DNA of 64,000 bases, taken from NCBI RefSeq assembly GCF_022664455.2, contig NZ_JAKRKC020000001.1:558001-622000 (forward strand). The letters run 5' to 3'. This stretch comes from Actinomadura luzonensis. GTDB taxonomy: Bacteria; Actinomycetota; Actinomycetes; Streptosporangiales; Streptosporangiaceae. The first letter of the stretch is position 1. Every line of letters begins with the position of its first letter. The notes under the pieces are model-generated. The model had not been told where the DNA came from and ran no database searches. It saw only the letters and a list, made by a program, of their open reading frames with translations. Shown in pieces: positions 1 through 8,975 of the stretch. The position numbers and the translations under genes are program-made.

Positions 1-1937
1 GAGCGCCCGCGCGGCCTCCAGGTCGCCGACGACGGCGACGTCGCGAAGGACGTGGTCGAGGGCGGGCCGCAGGTGGTCGGGGACGGTCACCAGCTCGGCC
101 GCCCACCGCGCCCCTTCCGGCGCGGCCGCCCTGGCGCCGTCCGCGGCGCCCGGGAGGGCGACCAGCAGGGTGGCCTGGCCGGCGTCCTTGGCGCGCAGCA
201 GGTCGAGGGCCCGCACCGCCGTGTCGAGGGTGCTGACCGCGATCGCCTCGGCGACCGGGCCGAGCACGGCGGCGACCGCCGCCTCCGCGCCGGGGGCGAC
301 CTGGAGGGCGACGGCCAGCGGCCCGAGCACCCCGGCGAGATCGGCCTCCAGCACGGCCGCGCCGCCGTCGCCTTGGCCAGGCCCAGCTCCAGCGCGTCGC
401 GACGGGCGGCCAGCGCGGCGGCCGCGCGCTGCGCCTGCTGGTCGGCGGCCCGCGCCGTGGCGACCGCCGAGCGGGCCGCCTGCAGCCCGGAACGCGGCCC
501 GTCCAGCGCGGCCTTGGCCTCCTCCGCCGCCGCCCTGGCCTCGTCGGCGACGGCCCTGGCCGCCTCGACCGCGGCCTGCGCGGTGGCCAGCTCCTCGGCC
601 AGCGCGGGGTCGGCGGCGGGCTCCTCCAGCCGCCGGGCCTCCAAATCGTCGCTCGCCTGCCGCTCGCGCCCCTCGGCGTCGGCCACGGCCTGCCGGAGCC
701 GGCCGATCTCCTCCTCGGCGGCGCGGGCGCGGCTGCGTACGGAGTCGACCTGGCCGCGCAGCTTCGCCAGGCCCTCGCGGCGGTCGGCGGCGGCCCGCGC
801 GGCCAGCGAGAGCCGCCGTTCCTCGGCGCTCAGCTCGGCCTCGTGCCCGGCCCGCGCCTCGACCGCCTGCTCCAGCAGCTCCTGCGCCTGCTCCAGCTCG
901 GCCTTGAGTATCAGCTCGCGCTCGCGCACCTCGGCCGCCTCGCGTTCGAGGTCTTCGGGGTCGCGGCCGCGGCGCTCGATGGCGGCGGCGTCGAGGGCGT
1001 GCCGGTGGCGCTCGGCGGCGAGCTGCTCCAGGCCGGTGATGCGCTCACGCAGCGAGGACAGGCGGAAGAAGGTCTCCTGGGCGGCGGCGAGGCGCGGCTG
1101 GGCCTCGGCCTCGGCGGCCTCCAGCGCGCCCTCGCGCTGCTGGGCCTCGGCCAGCTCGGCCTCCACCTGGGCCCGCCTGGCGGTGATCGCGGCCTCGTCG
1201 GCGGCCTCGCGCTCCAGGGTGGCCCGCAGCGTGCCGACGTCGTCGGCGAGCAGCCGCAGCCGGGCGTCGCGGAGGTCGGCCTGGATGACGGCGGCCTTGC
1301 GGGCGATCTCGGCCTGCCGGCCGAGCGGCTTGAGCTGGCGGCGCAGCTCGGTGGCGAGGTCCTGGACGCGGGTCAGGTTGGCCTGCATGGCGTCCAGCTT
1401 GCGCAGCGCCTTCTCCTTGCGCTTGCGGTGCTTGAGCACGCCGGCGGCCTCTTCGATGAAGGCCCTGCGGTCCTCGGGGCCGGCGTGCAGCACGGCGTCG
1501 AGCTGGCCCTGGCCGACGATGACGTGCATCTCGCGGCCGATGCCGGAGTCGGACAGCAGCTCCTGGATGTCCAGCAGGCGGCAGGTGTCGCCGTTGATCG
1601 CGTACTCGCTCTGGCCGGAGCGGAACATCAGCCGGCTGATCGTGACCTCGGTGTAGTCGATCGGCAGCGCGCCGTCGGTGTTGTCGATGGTCAGCGTCAC
1701 CTCGGCGCGCCCGAGCGGCGGGCGGGAGGAGGTGCCGGCGAAGATGACGTCCTCCATCTTGCCGCCGCGCAGCGACTTGGCGCTGTGCTCGCCCATGACC
1801 CAGGCGAGGGCGTCGACGACGTTGGACTTGCCGGAGCCGTTGGGGCCCACCACGCAGGTGATGCCGGGCTCGAACCGCAGGGCGGTGGCGGAGGCGAAGG
1901 ACTTGAAGCCGCGCAGGGTGAGGGTCTTCAGGTACAA
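1..1937 (-). CDS. smc: Chromosome segregation ATPase SMC, 5' part, frameshifted and cut by the window edge
   Basis: SMC forms the ring-shaped condensin complex with ScpA and ScpB that compacts and segregates the chromosome. The visible part has the N-terminal ABC head (Walker A GPNGSGKS, residues 31-38), a long Glu/Ala/Arg-rich coiled coil, and the start of the hinge. The start is a TTG at 1937 with a GAAGGGGG ribosome site and gives [11 protein letters not shown]. The frame breaks near 370: after LELGLAK the natural hinge sequence ([13 protein letters not shown] onward) continues in another frame to position 1, as if one G were missing. This is a sequencing error or a real mutation. The C-terminal half lies outside the window. 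Confidence 0.92.
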
Positions 1938-2030
1938 GCGCGACCCCCTTCTCCCTGACCGGACTTCCGGGAAAGCCTACTGGTCCCGGTCGCCCGGCGC
2001 AGTTCGCGCCGGGCGGGGTGAGGGCAAATA

Positions 2031-2067
2031 GCAAGGGACGCCTCGTCGAGACGTCCCTGGGTCTTGC
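2031..2067 (-). terminator. Hairpin after the small coiled-coil gene
   Basis: AGGGACG (2034-2040) pairs with CGTCCCT (2052-2058), and an outer GCAAG/CTTGC pair extends the stem. It lies between the minus-strand gene ending at 2081 and the smc start. There is no U-tract, so it may be a weak terminator or a processing structure. Confidence 0.45.
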
Positions 2068-2080
2068 GCTCCGATCACTC

Positions 2081-2275
2081 TCAGGTGAGTGCCGGCTCGC
2101 GCTCCTGCATGCGGCTTAGCGCCTCGTCGCGGGTTTGCGCCGCAAGAGCGTCGTTGGTGGCCTGAAGTCGGATGAGTTCTGCCTCCAGATCACGGATACG
2201 CTGCTGTAGGCGGCGCATCTCCGAGACCATACGAGGGTCAGGACCGCCGACGTGGCCGAGTAGAGCCTTCGCCAT
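2081..2275 (-). CDS. Small conserved coiled-coil protein, 64 aa
   Basis: A 64-residue protein beginning MAKALLGHVGG, followed by a heptad-like helix (RRLQQRIRDLEAELIRLQATND). I recall similar short proteins (MAKALLGYVGG...) next to smc/acyP in other actinomycetes, but the function is unknown to me. A GGAGGA ribosome site lies about 7 nt before the ATG. It has its own likely promoter upstream and sits between acyP and smc. The coiled coil could mediate dimerisation or partner binding; no catalytic motif is visible. Confidence 0.75.
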   Translation of the reverse strand: MAKALLGHVGGPDPRMVSEMRRLQQRIRDLEAELIRLQATNDALAAQTRDEALSRMQEREPALT

Positions 2276-2431
2276 GGTAAAGGGTCCTCCACGCTGAGTG
2301 ACCAGACTGGTTCGCGCACTTCTATTCCGCGGGAGGGGTGCGCGTGGTACCTAACAAGAGTCGCACCGGCAGTGTGGGCGGTCAAGTCGAACAAACCGCT
2401 GCGTCCTACTGATGGGCACTCCCGACATACA

Positions 2432-2461
2432 ACTATACCCTATTTGGGCGGTTTAGCGAAA
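2432..2461 (-). promoter_or_regulatory. Possible promoter of the 64-aa gene
   Basis: On the minus strand, TTTCGC (-35 position, 2456-2461) and TATAGT (-10, 2432-2437) are separated by 18 nt. This lies between the acyP stop (2466) and the small gene. TATAGT fits the actinobacterial TANNNT consensus well. The stretch 2276-2465 holds no other gene that I can see. Confidence 0.4.
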
Positions 2462-2465
2462 GCGG

Positions 2466-2753
2466 CTACCGCTCCACAAACCCGCCCAAACTACCTCGGG
2501 GTTCGCTCCACCGTTCCACTACTCCATCGACCCTTCCCGGCGTGTCGCAACCTCTGAGCAGCTCCAGGAGCTTGACGCAGTCCGCGCGCGAGCCCTCCGC
2601 GACGACCTCGACCCGGCCGTCGTCGGTGTTGCGCGCCCACCCCGTCAGACCCAGCTCCAGTGCCCTGGCCCGGGTCCACCATCGGAAACCGACACCTTGG
2701 ACTCTCCCCCGGACCCAAGCCGTCAACCTGGCGTTTTCCGAATTTTCCGACAT
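2466..2753 (-). CDS. acyP: Acylphosphatase
   Basis: Hydrolyses acyl phosphates to carboxylate and phosphate in the cytoplasm. The protein is 95 aa, normal for the family. The acylphosphatase signature [13 protein letters not shown] (residues 14-26) carries the phosphate-binding Arg24, and [13 protein letters not shown] carries the catalytic Asn42. The start MSENSEN is preceded by AGGAAAG. A longer upstream frame is open but overlaps the LysR gene and is not supported. acyP next to smc is usual in actinobacteria. Confidence 0.9.
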   Translation of the reverse strand: MSENSENARLTAWVRGRVQGVGFRWWTRARALELGLTGWARNTDDGRVEVVAEGSRADCVKLLELLRGCDTPGRVDGVVERWSEPRGSLGGFVER

Positions 2754-2779
2754 CTTTCCTCTCGCCTCCCGGGCGGCCG

Positions 2780-3685
2780 TCAGGCGACCAGGGCGTCCCC
2801 GGCCCCGAGCGCGTGCCCGGCCGCCGCCTCCGCGAACGCCCTGACCGCCGCCGTCTCCGCCGCCTTCACCCAGGCGAGCCCGAGGATCGACGGAGCCAGC
2901 CCGCTGACCGGGACGAAGCTTACGTCGGGCCGCAGATGGTGCTCGGTGGTGGGGGCGCAGAAGAGCATGCCGCCCCGCCCCAGCGCCACCTGTGTCAAGC
3001 CCTCCTGGGCGGTCGCCACCTCGCCGGCGCGGGGTATCGGACGTCCGGAAGGGGTCACGGAGGGTGCCGACCGCTCCCGCCACCACAGCGGCGCGGGCCC
3101 CCGGAGACCGATCAGGGGGACGTCCGCCAGCTCCTCGGCCGCGATCCCCGCCCGGCCCGCCAGCGGATGGCGGACGGAGACGCCGAGCCGGTAGGGCACC
3201 CGGTTCAGCGCCGGCCCGGTCGCGAGGTCCGGCTCGCGCACCGGCAGCAGGGTGAAGACCACGTCCACCTCGCCCGCCCGCAGCTTGCCGAAGGGGTCGG
3301 AGAGCGGGATCTCCACCAGCTCGGCCGACGAGCCGGGGTGGCGGCGCTCGAAGGCCCGTACGCTGCCCGTGACGGCGTCCGTGGGCGTGGCGAGGAAGCC
3401 GATGCGCACCACGCCCGTCACCTCGCGCGCGGCGGCCCTGGCGCGGCTCACGGCGCCCGCCAGGCCGTCGTAGGCGGGCCTGAGGTCGGCCAGGAAGCGC
3501 TCGCCGAGCGGCGTCAGGCGCACGCGGCGGCTGGTCCGGTCGAACAGCCTGCCGCCGATCCTGGTCTCCAGCGCGCGGAGGAGCTGGCTGACCCGGCCGG
3601 GTGACAGGTAGAGCCGTTCGGCGGTGCGGGCGAAGTGCAGCTCCTCACTGAGCACGACGAAGCACTCCAGCTCCCTGAAGTCCAT
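2780..3685 (-). CDS. LysR-family transcriptional regulator
   Basis: A 301-aa LysR-type regulator. The N-terminal winged helix-turn-helix ([25 protein letters not shown]) is followed by a periplasmic-binding-protein-like effector domain. The start MDFRELECF at 3685 has GGAGGCAGG upstream. It is divergent from the MFS transporter gene at 3778 with only 92 nt between them, so it very probably controls that transporter. The ligand is unknown. The LysR/MFS pair is inserted between acyP and mutM, which are normally close neighbours. Confidence 0.88.
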   Translation of the reverse strand: MDFRELECFVVLSEELHFARTAERLYLSPGRVSQLLRALETRIGGRLFDRTSRRVRLTPLGERFLADLRPAYDGLAGAVSRARAAAREVTGVVRIGFLATPTDAVTGSVRAFERRHPGSSAELVEIPLSDPFGKLRAGEVDVVFTLLPVREPDLATGPALNRVPYRLGVSVRHPLAGRAGIAAEELADVPLIGLRGPAPLWWRERSAPSVTPSGRPIPRAGEVATAQEGLTQVALGRGGMLFCAPTTEHHLRPDVSFVPVSGLAPSILGLAWVKAAETAAVRAFAEAAAGHALGAGDALVA

Positions 3686-3705
3686 CCCTGCCTCCGAGCG
3701 ATCGC

Positions 3706-3718
3706 TTAGCCTGCCTAA
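3706..3718. promoter_or_regulatory. LysR-type T-N11-A operator candidate
   Basis: TTAG-CCTGC-CTAA is an interrupted palindrome with the T-N11-A layout typical of LysR boxes. It lies in the divergent region between the LysR gene (3685) and the MFS gene (3778). The site is seen in the sequence; binding is inferred. Confidence 0.5.
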
Positions 3719-3777
3719 ACCAAGCCTTCGGACTTCGCCATTGTTCCCGCCGCGCGGCCGGAAGAAGGCTGAGAGGC

Positions 3778-5004
3778 ATGACGACAACCTTGGGAACCAC
3801 CGTGGCGCGGCCCCGGACGATCGCCGTGTCCTCGGTCGCGCTCGGCACCTTCACGCTCGTGACCAGCGAGATGCTGCCCGTCGGGCTGCTCACCTCGATC
3901 GCCGCCGACCTCGGGGTGTCGCCGGGGACGGCAGGGCTGATGATGTCCGCGCCGGGGCTCGTGGCCGCCGTGGCCGCGCCGGTGCTCGCCGTGGCCGCGC
4001 GCCGGGCCGATCGGCGGAGCCTGTTGCTCGGGCTCATGGCGCTGCTGGCCGTGGCCGACCTCGCGGCGGCGCTCGCGCCCGGCTGGGCGGTGATGCTGGC
4101 GGCCCGGGTCGCGACCGGGGTGAGCATCGGCGGGTTCTGGGCGTTCGCGGCGGGGCTGGGGGCGCGGCTGGTGCCTGAGCGGCAGGTCGGGCGGGCCACC
4201 TCGATCATCCTGAGCGGGGTGTCGGTGGCGTCGGTGCTGGGGGTGCCGGCGGCGACGCTGGTGTCGTCGGCGGCCGGCTGGCGGGCCGCCTTCGCCGCGA
4301 TGGGCGTGCTGGCCGTGGCCCTGCTCGCGCTGCTCGCCGCCACCCTCCCGCCCCTGCCGGGCGACGCCCCCGCACGCCCCGCCGCCGCTGAGCACGCCGA
4401 CGGGCTCCCGTCCGCGCCCGAGGACGCCCCCGCGCGGCCGGGGTTCCGGCTGTCGCGGCCGCTCGCCGTCGTGCTCGTGCTGACCGTGCTCGTCATCGCC
4501 GGGCACTTCGCCGCCTACACCTACGTCCGGCCGTTCCTGGAGCAGGTCGCGCACGCCGGGCCGGGCCTGGTCGGCGCCGCCCTCCTGCTGTACGGCGCCG
4601 CCGGCGTCGCCGGGAACTTCGCCGCCGGGGCCCGCGCCGCCCGCGGCCCCCGGGCCGTCCTCGTCGTGCTGGCCGCGCTCATCGCCCTCGCCACCGCCGC
4701 GCTGCCGGCCCTCGGCGGGCCGGGCGCCGTCCTGCCCCTGGCGGCGCTCGTCGTCTGGGGGCTCGGCTACGGCGGCGTCGGAGTGACGCTGCAGCTGTGG
4801 ATCATGCGCGAGGGCGGCGGCGAGCTGGGCACGGCGCTCTTCGTGAGCGCGTTCAACCTGTCCATCGCGCTCGGCTCGCTGCTCGGCGGCAGGGTGGTGG
4901 ACGGGGTGTCGATCACCGCCGCGATGTGGCCGGCGGCCGTCCTCAGCGTGCTGGCCGCTGCCGTCGCTGGCATCTGGGGCAGGAGTAGGACGAGCGGTTC
5001 ATGA
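3778..5004 (+). CDS. MFS transporter (DHA1-type drug/arabinose efflux family)
   Basis: A 408-aa membrane protein with about 12 hydrophobic segments and a cytoplasmic Pro/Ala-rich central loop (about residues 195-225). The motif [28 protein letters not shown], spread over the second helix and the loop, is typical of DHA1 carriers such as AraJ/YdhP. The ATG follows GAGAGGC. Substrate unknown. It is divergent from and probably controlled by the LysR gene. Its 3' end overlaps the convergent mutM gene by 62 nt, which is consistent with a late insertion here. Confidence 0.85.
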   Translation: MTTTLGTTVARPRTIAVSSVALGTFTLVTSEMLPVGLLTSIAADLGVSPGTAGLMMSAPGLVAAVAAPVLAVAARRADRRSLLLGLMALLAVADLAAALAPGWAVMLAARVATGVSIGGFWAFAAGLGARLVPERQVGRATSIILSGVSVASVLGVPAATLVSSAAGWRAAFAAMGVLAVALLALLAATLPPLPGDAPARPAAAEHADGLPSAPEDAPARPGFRLSRPLAVVLVLTVLVIAGHFAAYTYVRPFLEQVAHAGPGLVGAALLLYGAAGVAGNFAAGARAARGPRAVLVVLAALIALATAALPALGGPGAVLPLAALVVWGLGYGGVGVTLQLWIMREGGGELGTALFVSAFNLSIALGSLLGGRVVDGVSITAAMWPAAVLSVLAAAVAGIWGRSRTSGS

Positions 5005-5797
5005 ACGCCTCCCGCCTGATGGCGGTGCCGCAGCGCGAGCACGGCAGGTCGCGGCGGCCGTAGACCTCGAGCGACCGGTCGAAGTAGCCGCTCTCGCCGT
5101 TGACGTTGACGTACAGGCTGTCGAACGACGTGCCGCCCTGGCGCAGCGCGGCGGCCATGACCGTGCGGACGGCGGCCAGCAGCTCGGCGATCTTGGGCCG
5201 GGTGAGCGTCTCGGTCGGGCGGGCCCAGTGCAGCCGGGCGATCCACAGCGCCTCGTCGGCGTAGATGTTGCCGACGCCGCTGATCAGCGACTGGTCCAGC
5301 AGGGCCCGCTTGACCTCGGTGCGCCTGGCCCGCAGCCGCCGGGCGAACTCGGCGTCGTCGAAGGCCGGCTCGAACGGGTCGGGCGCGATGTGCGCGATCG
5401 GCTCGGGCACCCCGTCCATTAGGGCGGTCAGCATGACGTGGCCGAACGTGCGCTGGTCGACGAAGCGCAGGTCGGGGCCGCCGTCCTCGAAGCGCAGGCG
5501 CACCCGCAGGTGCTTCTCCGGCGGCGTCTCCGGCTCGACGACCAGGAGCTGCCCGCTCATCCCCAGGTGCGCCAGCAGCGCCTCCCTCGCGCCGGACAGC
5601 GGCAGCCACAGGTACTTGCCGCGCCGCTCGGCCGACAGCACCGTCCGGCCCTTCAGCCGGGCGGCGAACTCGTCGGCGCCGGGCACGTGCCGCCTGATCG
5701 CGCGGGGGTGCAGCACCTCCGCCGAGGCGATCTCGCGCCCGACGACCCACTGTTCGAGGCCGCGCCTGACGACCTCGACCTCCGGCAGCTCCGGCAT
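4943..5797 (-). CDS. mutM: Formamidopyrimidine-DNA glycosylase
   Basis: Removes 8-oxoguanine and formamidopyrimidines and cleaves the abasic site. The 284-aa protein begins MPELPEVE, giving the catalytic Pro1 (after Met removal) and Glu2. The C-terminal zinc finger [13 protein letters not shown]...YSCPRC is intact. An upstream extension of 21 codons is open but not needed. It lies 25 nt downstream of rnc in the usual rnc-mutM operon order. The last 62 nt overlap the convergent MFS gene. Confidence 0.95.
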   Translation of the reverse strand: MPELPEVEVVRRGLEQWVVGREIASAEVLHPRAIRRHVPGADEFAARLKGRTVLSAERRGKYLWLPLSGAREALLAHLGMSGQLLVVEPETPPEKHLRVRLRFEDGGPDLRFVDQRTFGHVMLTALMDGVPEPIAHIAPDPFEPAFDDAEFARRLRARRTEVKRALLDQSLISGVGNIYADEALWIARLHWARPTETLTRPKIAELLAAVRTVMAAALRQGGTSFDSLYVNVNGESGYFDRSLEVYGRRDLPCSRCGTAIRREAFMNRSSYSCPRCQRRQRPAR

Positions 5798-5822
5798 CCG
5801 ACCCCGCCCCCCGTCGCGTGGC

Positions 5823-6578
5823 TCAGCCCGCGGCGGGCTGGCTCTCGCGCTGCTTGTCACGCTCCTCGCGGCGGGCCCTGATGCGGGTCCACGCCGCCTC
5901 GGCCGCCTGCTGCTCGGCCTCCTTCTTGCTGCGCCCGGTGCCCGATCCGTACGACTCGCCGCCGACCCGCACCATGGCGGTGAACGACTTGGCGTGGTCG
6001 GGGCCGCTCTCCTCGACGTGGTACTCGGGCACCCCGAGCGCCTCGGAGGCGGTGAGCTCCTGCAGCGAGGTCTTCCAGTCGAGCCCGGCGCCGAGCGACG
6101 CCGAGCGCACGATCAGCGGGTCGAACAGCAGGTGGACGACCCGGAACGCCTCGTCGAGACCCTTGTCGACGTAGATGGCGCCGATCAGCGCCTCCAGCGT
6201 GTCGGCCAGGATCGAGGACTTGTCGCGCCCGCCGGTGCCCTCCTCGCCCCTGCCGAGCCGCAGGAAGCGGCCCAGCCCGAGGTTGCGGGCCACGTCGGCG
6301 AGCGCCCGCATGTTGACCACGGCCGCCCGCAGCTTGGCGAGCTGACCCTCGGGCAGGTCGGGGTGGTTGCGGTAGAGCGTGTCGGTGACGACCAGGCCGA
6401 GCACCGAGTCGCCGAGGAACTCCAGGCGCTCGTTGGTCGGCAGGCCGCCGTTCTCGTACGCGTACGAGCGGTGCGTCAGCGCCCGCTCCAGGATGTCGGC
6501 GTCGAGGCCGACCGACAGAACCCGCTCCAGTTCGTCCCTCGCGACCTCGACGGCCACTGGCTTAGGACCTGCGCCCAC
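5823..6578 (-). CDS. rnc: Ribonuclease III
   Basis: Endonuclease for double-stranded RNA, processing rRNA and mRNA. The 251-aa protein has the catalytic signature [13 protein letters not shown] (residues 49-61), the downstream acidic residues of [13 protein letters not shown], and a C-terminal dsRNA-binding domain (about 172-240, ending [16 protein letters not shown]). The start is a GTG at 6578 with GAGGAAG close upstream. Downstream of rpmF and upstream of mutM. Confidence 0.95.
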   Translation of the reverse strand: MGAGPKPVAVEVARDELERVLSVGLDADILERALTHRSYAYENGGLPTNERLEFLGDSVLGLVVTDTLYRNHPDLPEGQLAKLRAAVVNMRALADVARNLGLGRFLRLGRGEEGTGGRDKSSILADTLEALIGAIYVDKGLDEAFRVVHLLFDPLIVRSASLGAGLDWKTSLQELTASEALGVPEYHVEESGPDHAKSFTAMVRVGGESYGSGTGRSKKEAEQQAAEAAWTRIRARREERDKQRESQPAAG

Positions 6579-6852
6579 GTGCTTCCTCCTCGGACATCTT
6601 CCTCATGGCGATGGCGCGCCGACTGCGGGAAGATGCCCGAAAACGTGGTGGGCGTCGGGGGAACGCGTCAGCCCCGGCGTCCACCACGGCCGCGGGCGTA
6701 CCGCCGCCGCACGCATCTGAGACGGTAACGCCGACCGAGGCACAATGGCACCCGGTCGGCATCACGTCAACTGCTGACGGGAAACCTGCGCGGTGACCGC
6801 CGTCGTCCGGAGGGGCGGCGGCGGGGCCGGCAGGCCCGGTCGGGCCGGCGGA

Positions 6853-7032
6853 TCAGGCGGACGGCTCGATGACCTGACGGCGGTTGTAGGTGCCGCAGGT
6901 GGGGCACGCGATGTGCGGCTGCTTCGGCGAACGGCACTGCGGGCAGCTCACCAGGGCGACGGCAGTCGTCTTCCACTGGGAGCGACGGGCGCGGGTGTTG
7001 CTCCGCGACATCTTTCGCTTCGGGACGGCCAC
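6853..7032 (-). CDS. rpmF: 50S ribosomal protein L32, zinc-ribbon form
   Basis: A 59-aa protein reading [20 protein letters not shown], then a four-Cys zinc ribbon (SCPQC and ACPTC, residues 30-46) and the tail RRQVIEPSA. All four Cys are present, so this is the zinc-binding (C+) form. The start is GTG at 7032, one base after the TGA of the upstream DUF177 gene (TGAcGTG), so translation is probably coupled. DUF177-rpmF pairs are widespread in bacteria. Confidence 0.95.
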   Translation of the reverse strand: MAVPKRKMSRSNTRARRSQWKTTAVALVSCPQCRSPKQPHIACPTCGTYNRRQVIEPSA

Positions 7033-7033
7033 G

Positions 7034-7585
7034 TCACTTCTCCTGATCGTTATCTTTGTCGGAAATCAGACCTTGCAGCGACGCCCAGCGGGCATCGATC
7101 TTCTGGTGCCGGTGGTCGTCGCCGGCCTCGGCCAGCTTGACCCCGCACTCCGCGCAGAGCCCCTCGCAGTCCTCGCGGCACACGGGGCTCAGCGGCAGTG
7201 CGAGCACCACCGCGTCGCGGAAGGTCGGCTCGAGGTCGAACAGCTCGCCGTCGAGCAGCGAGTCGTCCTCGGAGGCGTCCTCGTCGGAGTAGAAGAAGAG
7301 CTCCTGCAGATCGACCTCGATGTCCGAGGACATCGGGTCGAGACAGCGGGCGCACTCCCCGGCGAGCGGGGCGCGCGCCGTGCCGGACACGAGCACGCCT
7401 TCCATCACTGCTTCGAGCCGGAGGTCCAGCTCGACTTCGGAGTCTTTGGGGACTCCGATCATGTCGACGCCGAGGTCTGCCGGTGCCGGGAGCGTCAGGG
7501 TCATCTGCCGCATCGTGCCCGGCCGCTTGCCCAGGTCATGAGTGGAGATCACCCACGGGGAGCGGGGGTCGAGGTGCTGAGTCAT
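7034..7585 (-). CDS. DUF177 (YceD-like) protein
   Basis: A 183-aa member of the DUF177/YceD family, which is nearly always found directly before rpmF and is linked to 23S rRNA or ribosome assembly in other bacteria and in chloroplasts. CARCL (about residue 85) and [12 protein letters not shown] (about 137-148) could bind a metal, and a run of acidic residues ([16 protein letters not shown]) lies between them. The start is taken as [10 protein letters not shown]; an ATG 18 nt upstream is also possible. The TGA is one base from the rpmF GTG. Confidence 0.88.
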   Translation of the reverse strand: MTQHLDPRSPWVISTHDLGKRPGTMRQMTLTLPAPADLGVDMIGVPKDSEVELDLRLEAVMEGVLVSGTARAPLAGECARCLDPMSSDIEVDLQELFFYSDEDASEDDSLLDGELFDLEPTFRDAVVLALPLSPVCREDCEGLCAECGVKLAEAGDDHRHQKIDARWASLQGLISDKDNDQEK

Positions 7586-7657
7586 CCTGATCTCGCTAGG
7601 CATGGCGATAACGATCGCCGTCGTACAAGGCCGAAATGAAAGGATAGCAGGTCGCGC

Positions 7658-8134
7658 TCAGCCCCTGAGCCGCTCGATGAGCAGCTTGTGGACGAGGTCG
7701 GGCACCAGGCCCGACACGTCGCCGCCGTAGCGGGCGATCTCCTTGACCCTGCTGGAGGACAGGAACGAGTACTCGGGGTTGGTCGGCATGAACAGCGTCT
7801 CGACGCCCGACAGACGGTAGTTGAGCTGGGCCATCTGCAGCTCGTAGTCGAAGTCGCTGACCACCCGGATGCCCTTGACGATGGCGGGGATGTCGTTCTG
7901 CTTGCAGAAGTCCACCAGCAGTCCGTGGAACTTGCGGACCTTGACGTTGGCGAACTCCTTGGTCACGGTCTGGAGGATCTCGATGCGTTCATCGACCGTG
8001 AACAGGCTGCTTTTCTCGACGTTGATGAGGACCGCCACGGTCACCTCGTCGTACAGGCGGGCCGATCGCCCGATGATGTCGAGGTGGCCATTGGTGATGG
8101 GGTCGAACGACCCCGGGCAGACTACGCGGCGCAA
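7658..8134 (-). CDS. coaD: Phosphopantetheine adenylyltransferase
   Basis: Transfers AMP from ATP to 4'-phosphopantetheine, the fourth step of coenzyme A synthesis. The 158-aa protein has the nucleotidyltransferase motif CPGSFDPITNGHLDI near the N terminus and the C-terminal SSSRVKEIA motif. The start is a TTG at 8134 with GGGAGG 6 nt upstream, giving (M)RRVVCPGSFDP; a longer frame is open but adds nothing family-like. It follows rsmD by 14 nt. Confidence 0.95.
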   Translation of the reverse strand: MRRVVCPGSFDPITNGHLDIIGRSARLYDEVTVAVLINVEKSSLFTVDERIEILQTVTKEFANVKVRKFHGLLVDFCKQNDIPAIVKGIRVVSDFDYELQMAQLNYRLSGVETLFMPTNPEYSFLSSSRVKEIARYGGDVSGLVPDLVHKLLIERLRG

Positions 8135-8148
8135 GACGCCTCCCAGGT

Positions 8149-8718
8149 CTACGGGTTCCCGGCGGCGCGACCGTACCAAACGGACGCTTCGCCATAACGA
8201 CGGACCCTCTCCTCAACGTACCCCCCGGGCCACACCAGGGACTTTCCCCTGCTTTCCCGCTCGAATGCCACCAATCCCTCATCAACCAGCCACCCGTTGT
8301 CCCGCAGCAGCTCCAGCACGGCCGTCACCCCGGCGTCCGGCACTGCGTACGGCGGATCGGCGAACACCACGTCGAACGGCCCGCCCTCCGGCGGCCCGGC
8401 CAGCAGCCGCTCGGCCTTGTCCGCGACCACCCGCGCGCCCGCCAGGCCCAGCGAGCGCACGTTGTCCTTGATCGTGCGCACCGCCTTCGGGTCCGACTCC
8501 ACCAGCACCGCCTCGGCCGCGCCGCGCGACAGCGCCTCCAGGCCGATCGCGCCGGAACCGGCGTACAGGTCGAGGAAGCGGACCTCCTCCAGGCCGTACA
8601 GGGAGGCGATCGTCAAGAAGATCCCTTCTCTGGCCCTGTCGCTGGTGGGCCTCGTGCCGCGCCCCGGCGGCACCGCCAGCCGCCGGCCACCTGCGCTCCC
8701 CGCGATGATCCGAGTCAT
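8149..8718 (-). CDS. rsmD: 16S rRNA (guanine(966)-N(2))-methyltransferase
   Basis: Methylates G966 of 16S rRNA using S-adenosylmethionine. The 189-aa protein begins MTRIIAGSAGGRRL, with GTRPTSDRAREGIF, the SAM-binding DLYAGSGAIGLEAL and the catalytic ADPPY motif, as expected for RsmD. An ATG three codons upstream is an alternative start. It forms an operon with coaD, the usual actinobacterial pairing. Confidence 0.93.
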   Translation of the reverse strand: MTRIIAGSAGGRRLAVPPGRGTRPTSDRAREGIFLTIASLYGLEEVRFLDLYAGSGAIGLEALSRGAAEAVLVESDPKAVRTIKDNVRSLGLAGARVVADKAERLLAGPPEGGPFDVVFADPPYAVPDAGVTAVLELLRDNGWLVDEGLVAFERESRGKSLVWPGGYVEERVRRYGEASVWYGRAAGNP

Positions 8719-8916
8719 GTGCCCCATTCTTTCGCATGTTCCCGCAGGTCAAGAGTGGACAAGTGTCGTCCTCGAACGAGCAAGGGTGATTGGTTTCCGC
8801 CCGGGGGCCGCGCATGATGAGTCTGCGGCCTTCAAGGTGACCCACATGAAGGCCGACCGGCGTGATCGTGAGCCCTTCCGCACGCCGGTTCCCTCGGCAC
8901 CTGACCCGAGGGTGGG

Positions 8917-8972
8917 CCCAGCCGGGGACGGCATTCGGGGGGAGGCCGTCCCCGCGGCTGGGTTCTTTTTCT
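8917..8972 (+). terminator. Strong hairpin with a T-run on the plus strand
   Basis: CCCAGCCGGGGACGGC (8917-8932) pairs with GCCGTCCCC-GC-GGCTGGG (8945-8962, 2-nt bulge). TTCTTTTTCT follows on the plus strand. It lies just after the recG stop (8976, minus strand), so it may end recG. The T-run faces the other way and suggests a plus-strand transcript. The rest of 8728-8916 shows no gene. Confidence 0.65.
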
Positions 8973-8975
8973 CTG

